Below, in pieces: positions 24,866-37,900 of a stretch of DNA of 64,000 nucleotides. How positions within the stretch are numbered: position 1 is the first letter of the stretch; the number at the start of each line of letters is the position of its first letter. The notes below the pieces were generated by a model that did no database searches, had not been told where the DNA came from, and saw only the letters and a program-made list of their open reading frames with translations. The position numbers were made by a program, and so were the translations under genes. This stretch comes from Piliocolobus tephrosceles (taxonomy: Eukaryota; Chordata; Mammalia; Primates; Cercopithecidae): contig NC_045437.1 of NCBI RefSeq assembly GCF_002776525.5, forward strand, positions 137,778,944 to 137,842,943. The letters run 5' to 3'.

Positions 24866-25844
24866 AATTTAACTTCTCTTCTTGATATATTTCGTGTAAT
24901 CAGTTCTGACACTTCTATGACCTATGTCTCCTGCCCGATGAAAAGCTATTCTTCCTTCCAATGAAATGACATAATCTGTGGAGTATGTAGATTTTTCTGC
25001 TTTCTTATAGGCTACTAAAAGCCTAGTGTTAATTTTCAAAGAAAATAGTACCAACCCTCATTAGTTTGAGTTTTCTGATATGGTAATATTCTTCCCCATA
25101 GCCTAATGATATACATTCTATTCTTTTGCATTGCTCTGAGTTCAGATAATATCACTTGTTTTAAATCACCCTAATATATTTGTTGTTGTTACTATGACAC
25201 ACTTTATAAGTTGTAAATATTATGTCTGTGTTTCAATTGCTTCATGACCATTTGGAGGAAAACAATCCCTCTCCTACCTATTTTGTTATGATAAGAGAGG
25301 GAGTAATAGACATAAAAATGTAAGAGATAATATAATTTTAGGCTTAGCTTTTAGTTATTAGTATCAAAAGAATGAAACATAACTCCAAGGGGATAATAAT
25401 TATGAAATAGGTATCTAACACTGAGATAAAACGTTATCTAAAATCTATTATTTCAGCCTTGTCCATAGATTCTGATTTGGGGACTGTTTTGATCTGAATG
25501 ATAATCAACATGTTCTGCTCCTCAGAATAAGAAATTGTTTCACTGTATCAAATACATTGCAGGATTCTATTCTTACAGCTTTTTGACAACATGGATATGG
25601 GATTTGCCAGGTGACATGAAAAAATTTTAAATGATTTTTCAAATGTTCTTATGAGCCCTTGAATGGGCAAAGAAAGTGTTATCTAACAGCCCAGCCCTGG
25701 GTGAAACAGGAAAGTACATGAAGATTATTTAATAGTGTTATTTCCTCAGCTTGATTCTATTGATCAATTCTGTTAGTGATTTGGACAGAACATGCTGGAC
25801 ATCTTTTCAGATAATGCTAGACACATTGTAGAAAAGTACCTAAG
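24866..25844. other. AT-rich unique sequence, nothing recognised
   Basis: No recognisable repeat, RNA or coding signal. Confidence 0.4.
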
Positions 25845-25915
25845 ACTATGGGCTTTGAATAATATAGACCTGGGTTGTAGTTCCAGCTCCACTCACTAGC
25901 TATAGGACTTTTCCT
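25845..25915 (+). mobile_element. MIR 5' fragment
   Basis: 'acctgggttgtagttccagc' and 'tccactcactagctatagga' match the 5' half of MIR. Confidence 0.65.
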
Positions 25916-26517
25916 TTCTTCCTGGCAAAATTGGATCAAAGTTGGAAAGTTGTAGGAAGATAGCCTTCAACTCATGACAAGGAGGTACTTTCTAGCAAAA
26001 AAGAAAAAAAAATATGTTCTTCAGCAGTATTAATGGTGTCTAGAACCAAGGAGAAAATTGTGAAAATCAAAAACTATGTTTTTAAGCCCGATTGCTAAAC
26101 TCTAATTTGAATTTGATTATTATTTGCTGTTGTGATAATGGCAATAGACAGTAGTTGGTAGATGGTAATAACAACAGTGATGATCCTGCTCCACTCAGTG
26201 CCTAGTAGGTCACATGTGGAGACTGTGTTCCCTTCTGGTATACCACTTTGAGAGGGTTTCAGAAAAGTTTCTGGATTTTAAAGGAGACATGAGACCACGC
26301 AGGGGAGGCATTTGGAAGCCACATCTAGTGAAGATCGAATCAAGGAAATGGAGCTGTTTCATCAGATGAAAAGATTGCAGGAGTGTTGAGAACATATCTT
26401 CAGTTATCTGTCAGGTACATGAGCAGTACAGCTTTTGTGAAGGTCCTGACAATATAATCAGAATCAGGGTTTAAAGCTCCAAATAAGCTAGCTTCTGCCT
26501 AACATAAAAATAAACCA
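25916..26517. other. Unique sequence, nothing recognised
   Basis: No recognisable repeat, RNA or coding signal. Confidence 0.4.
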
Positions 26518-26625
26518 CAGAGCCAGGACTTTGGCATTAAATTGGTTTGGGTTGGAGTTCTGGCTTGGCCACTTACTGTATTATCATTGCGAAATTAAAT
26601 AATTCAAACTTAAAATAACTTAAAG
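26518..26625 (+). mobile_element. MIR, 5' part (split element)
   Basis: 'cagagccaggactttggcat', 'ggagttctggcttggccact' match the 5' half of MIR. The next MIR block appears only at 26889. Confidence 0.6.
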
Positions 26626-26888
26626 CTGCTGGAACTTTAAATTATCCTGAGCCTTGAGAGGAATGTGGCTATGTGATCTGAGTCACCGAGCATGCAGCTG
26701 CAACTTCCGCCTTTTTTGTTCCTGTAGATAATTAGGAAGACTAAATGCCAGAGATAAAACCCCCTCAGATCACCATCCCTCCTCACAGAGTAATAAAGTA
26801 AGCTTCCTTGGAATATAGCAATCTGTAACCAGTCAATCGCTGTGGGTGTGTGCACTGGTCTTGATTGGAAAATGTAATACTGCTGGAA
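26626..26888. repeat. Unidentified 245-bp block with 9-bp direct repeats
   Basis: ctgctggaa at 26626-26634 and again at 26880-26888 flanks 245 bp (26635-26879) that lie between two consecutive parts of a MIR. The block has no A tail, no clear terminal inverted repeats and no family I recognise. A minus-strand open frame of 85 codons spans it without a recognisable domain. It may be an unnamed or badly decayed LTR or transposon. Confidence 0.5.
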
Positions 26889-26936
26889 TTTCACTCTCTT
26901 TGCCTGTAAAATGGAAACTGTAACTTCTTAACTTTG
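26889..26936 (+). mobile_element. MIR, middle part (split element)
   Basis: 'ctttgcctgtaaaatggaaa' corresponds to the MIR 'cctcatctgtaaaatgggga' core that should follow the piece at 26518-26625. Confidence 0.5.
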
Positions 26937-27054
26937 GAAAAGTTGACCTGATTCAGGTGGAGTTGGTGCTTTCCTGGGTTACCAGTCTCAAGCTTTGTGC
27001 TCAGATAAACTCTATACTTAATCATATTTTCTGAATCTAATTATTTAAGACTGA

Positions 27055-27240
27055 CTTCGTGTTCAAGTTACTTTACTGAACTGAACCTCAGTGATACCAT
27101 TTGTGAAGTATAGATAATATTAGATCCTCCTTTGTAGGGCGTTTGTAAGGATTAAAGTGAGATAATTCATACAGATAACAGTCTCTAGCATGTGCTCAAT
27201 AACTACAAGTTATGGTTGTTATTCTTGTTAACATTAGTAA
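27055..27240 (+). mobile_element. MIR
   Basis: 'tcaagttactttactgaact', 'gcgtttgtaaggattaaagt', 'tctctagcatgtgctcaata' run through the MIR core to the 3' end. Confidence 0.85.
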
Positions 27241-27754
27241 TAGTTAAGACTAGAATATAATGAAGTTGAGCTGTTAGAAAGGAAAATAATAAGGCAATTG
27301 TCACTGAACATCATCAAAAGAGAGAGGACAAAGCGTTTGGAGATTTTAACAGAGTGGGGTAGTTGTTGGAATTCATGATCCTATGATTTGAGAAATGCCT
27401 TTCTAACACCTTCTAATGTATCTGTGCTACATTCCACTGGTGCCTCATATTTCCCTAGCCTCTTCTGTCCTGGGCAGCCCCCAGCCCCATGCTCTACTTA
27501 TGCATCTGCTGGACCAGATTTAGCAGGCTTCCCACCATGTAATTATCAGCAACTGCTCAAGCAGTAACATGTCTAACTTTTTAATAAACTACTTCATGCT
27601 GTATTACCAATGACTAATTATAGAGCCTTTGATTATAATCTCCTCAGCATCATGGTCTCTGACACTTTTGTTTACAGTCGATTGGCCAGAGCTTATAATA
27701 GTAGCGGAAACTGAATACATGATAGATAGATGAATGGCTGCATAAAGAAGCAAA
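27241..27754. other. Unique sequence, nothing recognised
   Basis: No recognisable repeat, RNA or coding signal. Confidence 0.4.
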
Positions 27755-27935
27755 CAAAATGATAGAATTTCATATGTGGAAGGATCTCAGCAATCACCAT
27801 ATTTAATATTCCATTCAATACCTGAATATGTAATATCTCTGCTATGTGGCTCTTTAACCTCTGCTTGATAACCTCCTGCAGTTGGGAGATCATCGCCTCT
27901 TCAGGCATCCCATATTTTTCTTGGATAAGTCTACT
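27755..27935 (+). mobile_element. CR1/L3 LINE 3' fragment
   Basis: 'cctctgcttgataacctcct', 'gttgggagatcatcgcctct' and 'caggcatcccatatttttc' follow the CR1/L3 3' region ('cctctgcttgaacacctcc... gggagctcactacctc...ggcagcccattcc'). CR1-clade LINEs are fossils shared across mammals. Confidence 0.6.
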
Positions 27936-29711
27936 GACGTGGACTTGCAAAGTTAAATCACATGTGGGATTGAATTGTATCTCTCACCTAATAAGTTAAT
28001 GTATTGTCCCTTCTAGCAGTATTTGAGTTTTAATAGGTGACTTCTGGAAGTACATTCTTTAAATAAAAGTAATTATATTTTGGGCAGAATTTCAGGCATT
28101 AGGGCTGGCAGAGAGAAAATATGCTAATTTCATGCTTTGCAAATTCAAGATCCTATTGTTATGTAGTTGTGGGGGATACAGGATGACAGATGTTTGCAGA
28201 ATTTCCATGTTTCCCTAAGAACTAGATTTTGCACATCAGTAAATATGCAGGAGACAAGGTGTAAACTCTGATACAACTAAATACATACTAGTTATACTTC
28301 CTGAATATAAAGAAGGTCATACAAAACTACATTTCTTTTAGTTTTAAGAAATGCTATAGAAGTGAATTATTGTTTTTTAAAACTCAACAGCTCTTTTAAG
28401 TTAAATGTAGAGAACTATGAAGTCAATTTATTTGAATTAAACATTAAAAAGGGTATTATTCTAAGCAGCAATTAAGACTTAAATGTCATAATTTGATTTC
28501 TCCCTGGAAAGCATTTGTTTGCCATCCTATGACTGAGCTGTTAAATTGGCCACATCTGGAGACAAACCAAAGACAATGCTATATCAAGCCTCACTTTCAG
28601 AGGGTACATCTGCTTCTTGAGAAAAATTTTAAAAAGACAACCAAAGAAATCAAAGAACCACAACAAAGATGTGAGAGTGGGTGATAAATTCGTTACCATG
28701 GAGAGCTGTTGGATTAATTTCCATCTCACCAGTGTGTCCCTGTCATATTATTAATACGTAGGTAAAGAGTTCCAAGGAGAGAAATACCATCTCAGGCCAA
28801 AGCTCCTAGCAGTTTTTGGACGTGTGATCAGCCTGTTATGATCCTGTTCCTCTGACAGCTGTCACTGGCAATCATAAGGCTGAGCCCAGAAGCCATGTTT
28901 ATATGATGGGATCCTTACTTGGTTGAGGTATTTGAAGTCAGTTTCTATAAATTTGAAGCAAAAGAACACCAACTTAAAAGGTCTAAATATTAATGCCATT
29001 ATCTTGGTTTCTCAGCTGTTAATGATGAAATTTTCAGAAAATTCAGATCAAGGAGTCCTCCTTTAATAATTCTGCACTAGATGATGAAGAGGGCACAGAG
29101 AAAATGTTATAATATTATTTTTATCTTCTTATTCTTTCATCACTACTTTCTACCTCAATACTACATCCACACCAGGCTTTTCTATGGAAAGTGAAACTTG
29201 ATGGTCGTGTCTCTTTAAGATAAAAACAATTCTGGATGAACATTGTGCTTCCAGTGATCTCATTTCAGTCTTTACTAAAATGGTAATGTTCCTGTTAACA
29301 AATGGCTACCTCCATTTCTTTTAAATGGTAGTGCAATTCCTCTTTTAATTAGATGGCAGCTTCTCTTTAGCATAAGAGGAGTGAGTTGTATTAAATTTAT
29401 GTTATTAGTAAAATTAATAATTCATTGATTAATTCTCTCTTTCTACAATGAGAATGAAAGCAAGAATGAGATTCCCTGAGTCAGGAAAGTCTGAGAAGAT
29501 TTAATTTATCATAAAGCTTCCTGGCAGGACCACAGGGTTACAGAAACGAAAATGAATAAATGAATTAGGGTGAAAGTGTGGATTTCATAAAGACTACCCA
29601 CAATTACTTCATAATGGGCTATTCTTTCATTTGCTATATTCTCTGCTTTGCCAGGCTCAAGTTGAGCTGAGGTTATATTTGTTACTAAAATTTTGTATAA
29701 AAGGTATTCAC
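27936..29711. other. Long unique stretch without repeats
   Basis: About 1.8 kb with no recognised transposon, unusual for this window. It contains several TAATTA/ATTAAT-type homeodomain-like cores (for example near 29340-29430) but no CpG island or open frame over 66 codons. This is the stretch most compatible with a conserved non-coding element, by inference only. Confidence 0.35.
29698..29711 (+). repeat. Left target-site duplication of the young Alu
   Basis: taaaaggtattcac is repeated exactly at 30026-30039, immediately after the Alu tail. Confidence 0.95.
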
Positions 29712-30407
<696 letters not shown>

Positions 30408-30529
30408 AGCTGGGCACAGTGGTGTGTGGCTATGAGTCCAGCTACTTGGGAAGCTGAGGCAGGGGAATCACTGGAGCCCAGGGGTTCAAGGCCAGTCTGA
30501 GCAACATAGTAAGACCCTGTCTTTAAACA

Positions 30530-30530
<1 letters not shown>
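30408..30530 (+). mobile_element. Free left Alu monomer (FLAM-like)
   Basis: A single Alu-like monomer of about 120 bp: 'gagctgggcacagtggtgtg', 'ccagctacttgggaagctga', 'caacatagtaagaccctgtc'. No second monomer follows; the tail position holds a CA microsatellite. FLAMs are 7SL-derived ancestors of dimeric Alu. Confidence 0.8.

Positions 30531-30573
<43 letters not shown>
30531..30573 (+). repeat. (CA)n microsatellite at the monomer tail
   Basis: About 21 CA units starting where the FLAM A-tail should be, consistent with microsatellite birth from a SINE tail. Confidence 0.95.
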
Positions 30574-30575
<2 letters not shown>

Positions 30576-30577
30576 TT

Positions 30578-33497
30578 GGAGAGTCAATAACTCTTTTTAA
30601 CTTCATAAGAAAGGTGAGGTCACAGGACAAACTTTTGCTCCCAGAATTGAAAAGTCAAACAGGCAGATACGGAGAATGACAACTTAGAGCAGAAACTTCC
30701 ATGACAACCAATGCCAGTGTAGATAAACCTACCCTGTAATTGACGAATTGCTGGAAATTAAGTGTGGACAAGTTTGAGATTTAAAAACTCCAGGGGACTC
30801 AGTCATGGGGAAGGGGACACGCTTGTTAGTTTTACCTCCAGGAGTTCTATCAGGTTCTCACAGTAAAAATGAAAGAAAAATCCCCTCCTATGTGGACAGG
30901 GGATAGGGTGGGGAGTAACCATTTAAAAATACACAAGCGTGTTCTGCTCTTCTTAACAAGACCTGCCCTCTGGAGAAAAAAATTTACCAGAGACTAAACT
31001 GCAGGGGTTTTATCAGAGCCTAAACTACCTGGGAAAAAGAAAAAGCCCAACTCTAGCTCCCTTCAACCTTTCACATAGGGGAAGAGAAATGCACAACTTC
31101 AGCCCTCTAACTATTTTGTCCCACTTAAGAGGATAGGGGAAGGCTGAAAAACAATAGTGAAGCTCACAGCTCAGGAGCACAGGCTCACCAAAAGGGTGAG
31201 ACCTGAATCATGGAACCACAGAACACTTCCACTTCCCTTACACATTATACCACACCACTAAAAAGCCATATGCTGAAGTTTCTTTCACCATGTTTAGATT
31301 TCAATAAAATCTTTACAGGGCCAAAAGCCAGTGTGAAGGGTCTGAACAAGTATCAGGACCAGAGTCTGAAATTATCAGAATGGGAATTGAAAACCACTAT
31401 GATTAATACACTAAGGGCTTTAATGAAAAAAGTAGACAACATGCAAGAACAGATGGATATGCAAAAGAGATGAAAATGCTAAGAAAAAATCACAAATTAT
31501 GTTAGGATCAAAAACACTGTAACATAAATGAACAATCTATGATAGATTCATTAGTAAAATGGACATAGCTAAGGAGAGAATTGCTGAACTTAATTACATG
31601 AAAGCAGAAACTTCCAAAACTGAAACACAAAGAGAAGAAAGACTGAAACAAACAAAACCCCAGAATATCCAAGAACTGTGAGACAACTACAAAGGCATAA
31701 TTTATGAGTAATGGGAATATCAGAAGGAGAAAAAAAAAGAGAGAAAGGATCAGAAGCAATAGTTGAAAAAATAGTGACTGATAATTTTCCCCAAACTAAT
31801 GTCAGACACTAAACCACATATTCAGACACTAATCCATATATCCAGGAAGCACCAAGAACATCAAGCAGGCTAAATACTCAAAAAATGAAACCTAACCATA
31901 TTATACTCATACTTCAAAAAATCAAAGATAAAGGAAAAATATACACCTCTCCTATAGAGGGCCATGGATAAGAATTACATCTGACTTTGCCTCAGAAACC
32001 ATGCAAATAAGAAGAGGGTGGAGTGAAATATTTAAAGCATTAAGGGGAAAACAAACCACCATCCTAGAATTCTGTACCCTACAAAATTATCCTTGACAAA
32101 TAAAGGAAAAATACGTTTCCTGACAAGCAAAGATTGAGGAAATCTGTGCCAGTAGACTTGCCTTCAAGAAATGATAAAATATTCAAAGAGAAGAAAAATG
32201 ATAGGGATAAGAAACTGTGATCCACATAAAGAAAGGAAGGTTATCAGAATGAGTGAGTGAACACAAAAAACTTTTAGTTTTCTTATTCTCACTTGATATA
32301 ACAATTTCTTCAAAATAATGACAACAATCCATTTGATTATGTTTGCTTATGCATGTATATATATGCTTATGTATTCCCATGTGTAAATAAAATGAATGGC
32401 AACAATGTTAAAAAGATGAAAATTGAGAATTATTAGGAATATTATAAGGTTCCTGCACTATTCATAAAGTGGTATAGTGTTAATTGAAAGTGGACTCGGG
32501 TTAGTTAAATGAATAGTGCAAACTCTGGGGCAACCACTAAAAGAGGTACAAAAACAAGTTTAAATGATATGCTAAAAAGGGGGAGAAAATGATATATAAA
32601 ATGCTCAACTGAAACCACAGAAGGCAAGAAATGTGTAGAAGACACAGTTAGGAACAAGAATAAGGGCAAGAAATAGAAAACATTAACATATATGTTAGAT
32701 CCTAATTCAACTATATCAATTATCACTTTAAACATCAATTAAAAGAGATTGTTAGAATAGATCAAGAAACAAGACCCCAACTATTTGTTCTCTACAAGAA
32801 ACTTATCTTAAATGTAAGGACATATATAGATTAAATATACAGGGATGAAGGAAGACATATAATGCTAATACTAATAAAAAAAATGAGAGTAGCTACATCA
32901 ATTTCAGACAGCCAAATTCAGTGCAAGAAAAGTTAGTAAGGATAAAAGAGGAGATTATATAATGGTAAAGGGGTTAATGCTCTAATAAAACATACCAATC
33001 CTCGGTGTGTATGTGCCTACAATAAAGCATCAAAACGTGTGATGCAAAAGACTGATGTAACTGTGAGGAGATGTAAATGAATATACTATTAGAGTTGGGG
33101 ATGTTTATTCAATCAGAAATGAACAGATCTAGCAGGGAGAAAGTATATAGCTGAACTCAACAGCACCATTTATCAACTAGATATAATTGACATCTATAGA
33201 CTACTTCATCCAACAAAAGCTGATTATACATTCTTCTCAAACTCTTATATAACCTTCCCTAAGACACAAGACAAGCCACATTCTGGATCATAAAACACAC
33301 TTAGCAAATTTAAAATAATAATAGAAATCATATAATGTCTGTTCTCTGACTACAATTGAAGTAAACTAGAAATCACTAACAAAATTTTAGATAGAAAATT
33401 CCAAAATGCTTGAAGATTAAACATTACATTTGCACATAATACATAAGTTAAAGAAGAAATCTTAAAAAATAAAACATATATTGAGTAAAATGGAAAT
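30578..33497 (+). mobile_element. Ancient L1 (L1MD/ME-like), 5' segment
   Basis: A LINE-1 on the plus strand beginning in the 5' UTR ('acctaccctgtaattgacga', 'aactccaggggactcag') and running through ORF1 into the endonuclease part of ORF2. It is interrupted at 33498 by a twin-primed younger L1 and continues at 34950. Confidence 0.85.
31210..32200 (+). pseudogene. Ancient L1 ORF1 remnant
   Basis: Starts at the ATG at 31210 and carries the coiled-coil region (to about 31470) and then the RNA-binding C-terminal part ('ccaagaactgtgagacaact', then 'tagaattctgtaccctacaa', then 'agtagacttgccttcaagaa'). ORF1p is the nucleic-acid chaperone of L1. The first 87 codons remain open; after that stops and frameshifts intervene. 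Length near 1 kb is normal for this family. Confidence 0.75.
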
Positions 33498-34413
33498 AAA
33501 AATTTTCTCCCATTCTGTAGGTTGCCTGTTGACTCCAATGATAGTTTCTTTCACTGTGTGGAAGCTCTTTTAATTAGATCCCATTTGTCAAGTTTGGCTT
33601 TTGTTGAAGTCGCTTTTGGTGTTTTCTTCATGAAGTCTTTGTCCATCCCTATGTCCTGAGTGGCATTGCCTAGGTTATCTTCTAGGATTTTTATGGTTTT
33701 GGGTTTTAAATTTAAGTCTTTAATCCATCTTGAGTTAATTTTTGTATAAGGTGTAAGGAAGGGGTCCAGTTTCTGTTTTCTGCATATGGCTAGCCAGTTT
33801 TTCCAGCACCATTTGTTGAATAGGAGATCCTTGTTTGTCGAAGATCAGATGGCTGTAGATGTATGGTGTTATTTCTGAGGTCTCTGTTCTGTTCCCTTGG
33901 TCTATATGTCTGGGTACCAGTAGAATGCTCTTTTGTTTACCATAGCCGTGTAGTATACTTTGAAGTCAGGTAGCATGATGCTTCCAGCTTTGTTCTTTTT
34001 GCTTAGTATTGTCTTGTCTATAAGGGGTCATCTTTAATTCCATATGAAATTTAAAGTAGCTTTTCTAACTCTGTGAAGTAGTTTGATGGGAATGGCATTG
34101 AATCTATAACTTACTTTGGGCAGTATAGCCATTTTTATGATACTGATTTTTTCCTATCCAAGAGAACAGAGTGTTTTTCCATTTGTTTATGTCCTCTCTT
34201 ACTTCCTTGAGCAGTAGTTTGTAGTTCTCCTTGAAGTGGTCCTCACATCCCTTGTTAGCTGAATTTTTAGGTATTTTGTTCTCTTTGTAACACTTGTGAA
34301 TAGTTCATTCATTCATGATTTGGCTCTCTGCTTATCTATTGTTGGTGTAAAGGAATGCTTGTGATCTTTGTACATTGATTTTGTATCCTGAGACTTTGTT
34401 TAAGTTGCTTATC
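33498..34413 (-). mobile_element. Primate L1, inverted 5' segment (twin priming)
   Basis: Minus-strand L1 ORF2 sequence, starting 'attttctcccattctgtagg' and ending 'aagttgcttatc'. It is joined head to head with the plus-strand 3' segment at 34411-34413, where the bases atc fit both sides. This is the standard outcome of twin-primed reverse transcription. Confidence 0.9.
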
Positions 34414-34949
34414 TAGAACCAGAAATACCATTTGACCCAGCAATCCTGTTACTGGGTATATGCCCAAAGAAATATACATCATTCTACCTTAAAGATACAT
34501 GCACATGTATGTTTATTGCAGCACTATTTACACTAGCAAAGTCATGGAACCAACCCAAATGCCCATCAATGACAGACTGGATGAAGAAAATGTGATATAT
34601 ATACACTATGGAATATTACGCAGTCATATGCAGAAATGAGCTCATGTCTTTTGCAGGGATGTGGATGAAGCTAGAAGCCACCATCCTCAGCAAACTAACA
34701 CAGGAACAAAAACTAAACACTTCATGTTCTCACTCATAAGTGGGAGTTGAACAATGAGAACACATGGGCACAGAGAGGGGAACAACACACACCAGGGCCT
34801 GTTGAGGGGTGGGGTGTGAGGGGCAGGAACTTAAAAGATGGGTCAATAGGTGCTGCAAACCACAATGGCACAGGTATACCTACATAACAAACCTGTACAT
34901 TCTGTACTGGTATCCCGGAACTTAAAGTAAAATAAACAAACAAAAGAAA
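34414..34949 (+). mobile_element. Primate L1, direct 3' segment (twin priming)
   Basis: The L1 ORF2 C-terminus ('ccagaaataccatttgaccc') through the 3' UTR ('acaccagggcctgttgaggg', 'ggaacttaaagtaaaataaa') and an A-rich tail. The 3' UTR suggests an older L1PA or L1PB copy. About 0.4 kb of ORF2 between the two segments is missing, as usual for this mechanism. Confidence 0.9.
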
Positions 34950-37900
34950 GATGTAACATAAATAATGCAAGGTTATGATTTAGAAAACTAGAAACAGAGG
35001 AAACTAAATCCAAAGTCAGCAGAAGAAAACAAACAGTGAAAACTAGAGCACAACTTAAAAATTGAAAACAGGATATCAATAGAGAAAAATTAACAAAATC
35101 AAAAGCACGTTCTTGAAAAGATAAAAACAAATGATATACTTCTAACTAGACCAACTAAGAAAAAGAGAAACCATAAATTACCAACATCAGAAATAAAAGA
35201 GGGTATCATGGCTCATGCCAGTAATCCCAGCAGTTTGGGAGGCTGAGGTGGGAGGATTGCTTGAAGCCAGGGGTTCAAAACCAGCCTGGGCAACTTAGTG
35301 AGACTCTGTCTCTACAAAAATAAAAAAAATTAAGTGAAGCATGGTGGCATGCATCTGTAGTCCTGCTATTCAGGAATCTGAGGTAGGAGGATCACTTGAG
35401 CCTAGGAGTCTGAGGCTGCAGTAAGCTATGACTGTACCACTGCACTGTAGCCTGGGTAACAGCAAAATTCTAACCAAGAAAAAAACAAGATATCACTACT
35501 GAATCCATGGACATTAAGAGCATACGTAATAAAGGAATATTATGAAAAACTCTACACCCCAAAATTTGAACACATAGATGAAATTGACAAGAAATTGACC
35601 AATTCCTTGAAAGCAACCTGCCAAAATTCACATAGGAAGAAATAGACAATCTGAACAGGCCTATACCTATTAAAGAAATGGAATCAATAATTAATAACCC
35701 TTTAAAACAGAAAGCGCCAGGTCCAGAACAGTTTACTGGTGAATTCTATCAAGCATTTAAGAAATAAATTATACCAATTTTCTACAATTTTTTCCATAAG
35801 TTAGAAGCAGAGGGAGTACTTTGTAACTTATCTTATGAGGCCAACGTTACCCTGATACCAAAGTCAGACAAAGATATTACAAGAAAAGTGTAGACCAATA
35901 TCTCTCATGAACAGAGATTATTAAAAAACCTTGACAAAGTACTAGAAAATCAAATCCAGCAATGTATGAAAAAAGTATGCACCATCATCAAGCAAGATTT
36001 GTTTCAGATATGAAAGACTGGTTCAACATTGAAAATTAATGTAATCCACCATATGAACAGGCTAACAAAGAAAAATCACATGATTATATCAGTACATGCA
36101 GAGAAAGCATTTAACAAAATGCAATGGCTATTCATCATGAAAACTCTCAGCAAAAAGGAATAAAGAGTAATTTTATCCACTTGACAAAGAACAAAAAGCC
36201 TTCAGTTATCATAGTTAATGGTTAGAAATTTGAATTTTTCCTGCTAGGATTAAGAACGAAACTAGAATATCCTTTCTTACCACTGCTTTTCAAAAGCATA
36301 TTGAATATCCTAGTTAATTCAATAAAACAAAAAATTTAAAAATAAATTTTTTTGCATATTTTTTTGCCTATGTTTTATTTTTTAATTTCTTTGTTTGTAA
36401 ATGGCATGACTATCTGTATGAACAATCCAAAAACCTCCTGAAACTAATAATTATAGCAAGTTTGTACAGGACATAAGTTAATACACAAAAATCAATCACT
36501 TTTTTATATAAAGTAAAAAAGTAGATCTTTAAAAATACATTGACATTTATATTGGCATCCTGAGAAATGAAATACTTAGGTATAAATCTAACAAAACATG
36601 CACAAAAGTTATATAAGGAAAATTACAAGACTCTGATAAAAGATATCAAAGAACAAACTAAATGAAGAGACCTTCCTTATTCATGAATTGGAAGAGTCAA
36701 TCTTGTTAAGATGTCAATTCTTCCCAAATTGATCTACAAATTCTATGCAATCCCAATCAAAATCCCAACAAATTGTTCTGTGGATATTAACAAGCTAATT
36801 CTAAAGTTTAGGAGAGAGACAAAAGACTCAGGATAATGAATTCAATGTTTAAAGAGAACAAAGTTGGAGGCCTGACACAACCTGACTTCATGACTTACTA
36901 TAAAGCTACAGTAATCAAAACAGTATAGTATTGACAAAAGAATAAACAGATCAATGGAACAGAATAGAGGTCCCAGAAATAAACCCACAAAAATACAGTC
37001 AACTGATCTTTTACAATGAAGCAAAGGAAATACAATGGAACAAAGACAGTCTTTTCAACAAGTGGTGCTGAAATGACTAAACATCTACATACAAAAAAAA
37101 AAAAAAAAGAATATAGACACATACCTTACACCTTTAACAAAAATTAATTTAAAGTGGATTATAGGCCTAAATGCAAAATGCAAAATCGTAAAACTTCTGG
37201 AAGATCACATAGAAGAAAACCTAGGTTACCTTGGTTATAACAGTAACTTTTTAGATACAATACCAAAGGCATGATTTACGAAAGAACTGATAAGTTGGAC
37301 TTTGTTAAAATTAAAAACATTTGCTCTGAGACAATGTCAAGTGAAAGAGAAGGCAAGCCATAGACTGGGAGAAAATATTTGCAAAAGATATATCTCATAA
37401 GAGTATTATCCAAAATATTTTTTAAAACACTTGAAAATTGGCAATTAAAAAAGGCAACCCGATGGGCAAAAGACCTGAACAGATATCTCAGCAAAGATAT
37501 TCAGGTGACAAGTAAGCATATGAAAAGGTATTCAACATCATATGTCATTGGGAAATTGTAAATTAAAACAATGATGAGATACCACCATACAACTATTAGA
37601 ATGGCTAAATCCAGAACACTGACAACATCACATGCCGCTGAAGATGTGGAGCAGCAGAACTTCTCATTCATTGCTGGTTGGAATGCAAAAAGGAATAGCA
37701 ACTTCAAAAGAGAACCTGGCAGTTTTTCACAAAAGTAAACATCCCATACCATATGGTTCAGCAATCATACTATCTGGTATTGACCCAAATGATTAAAAAA
37801 ACTCACATCCACACAAAAACATGTTTACAGCAGCTGTATTAATAATTACCAAAACTTGGAAGCAACTAATATGCCTTTCATAGCTGAATGGTTATACAAA

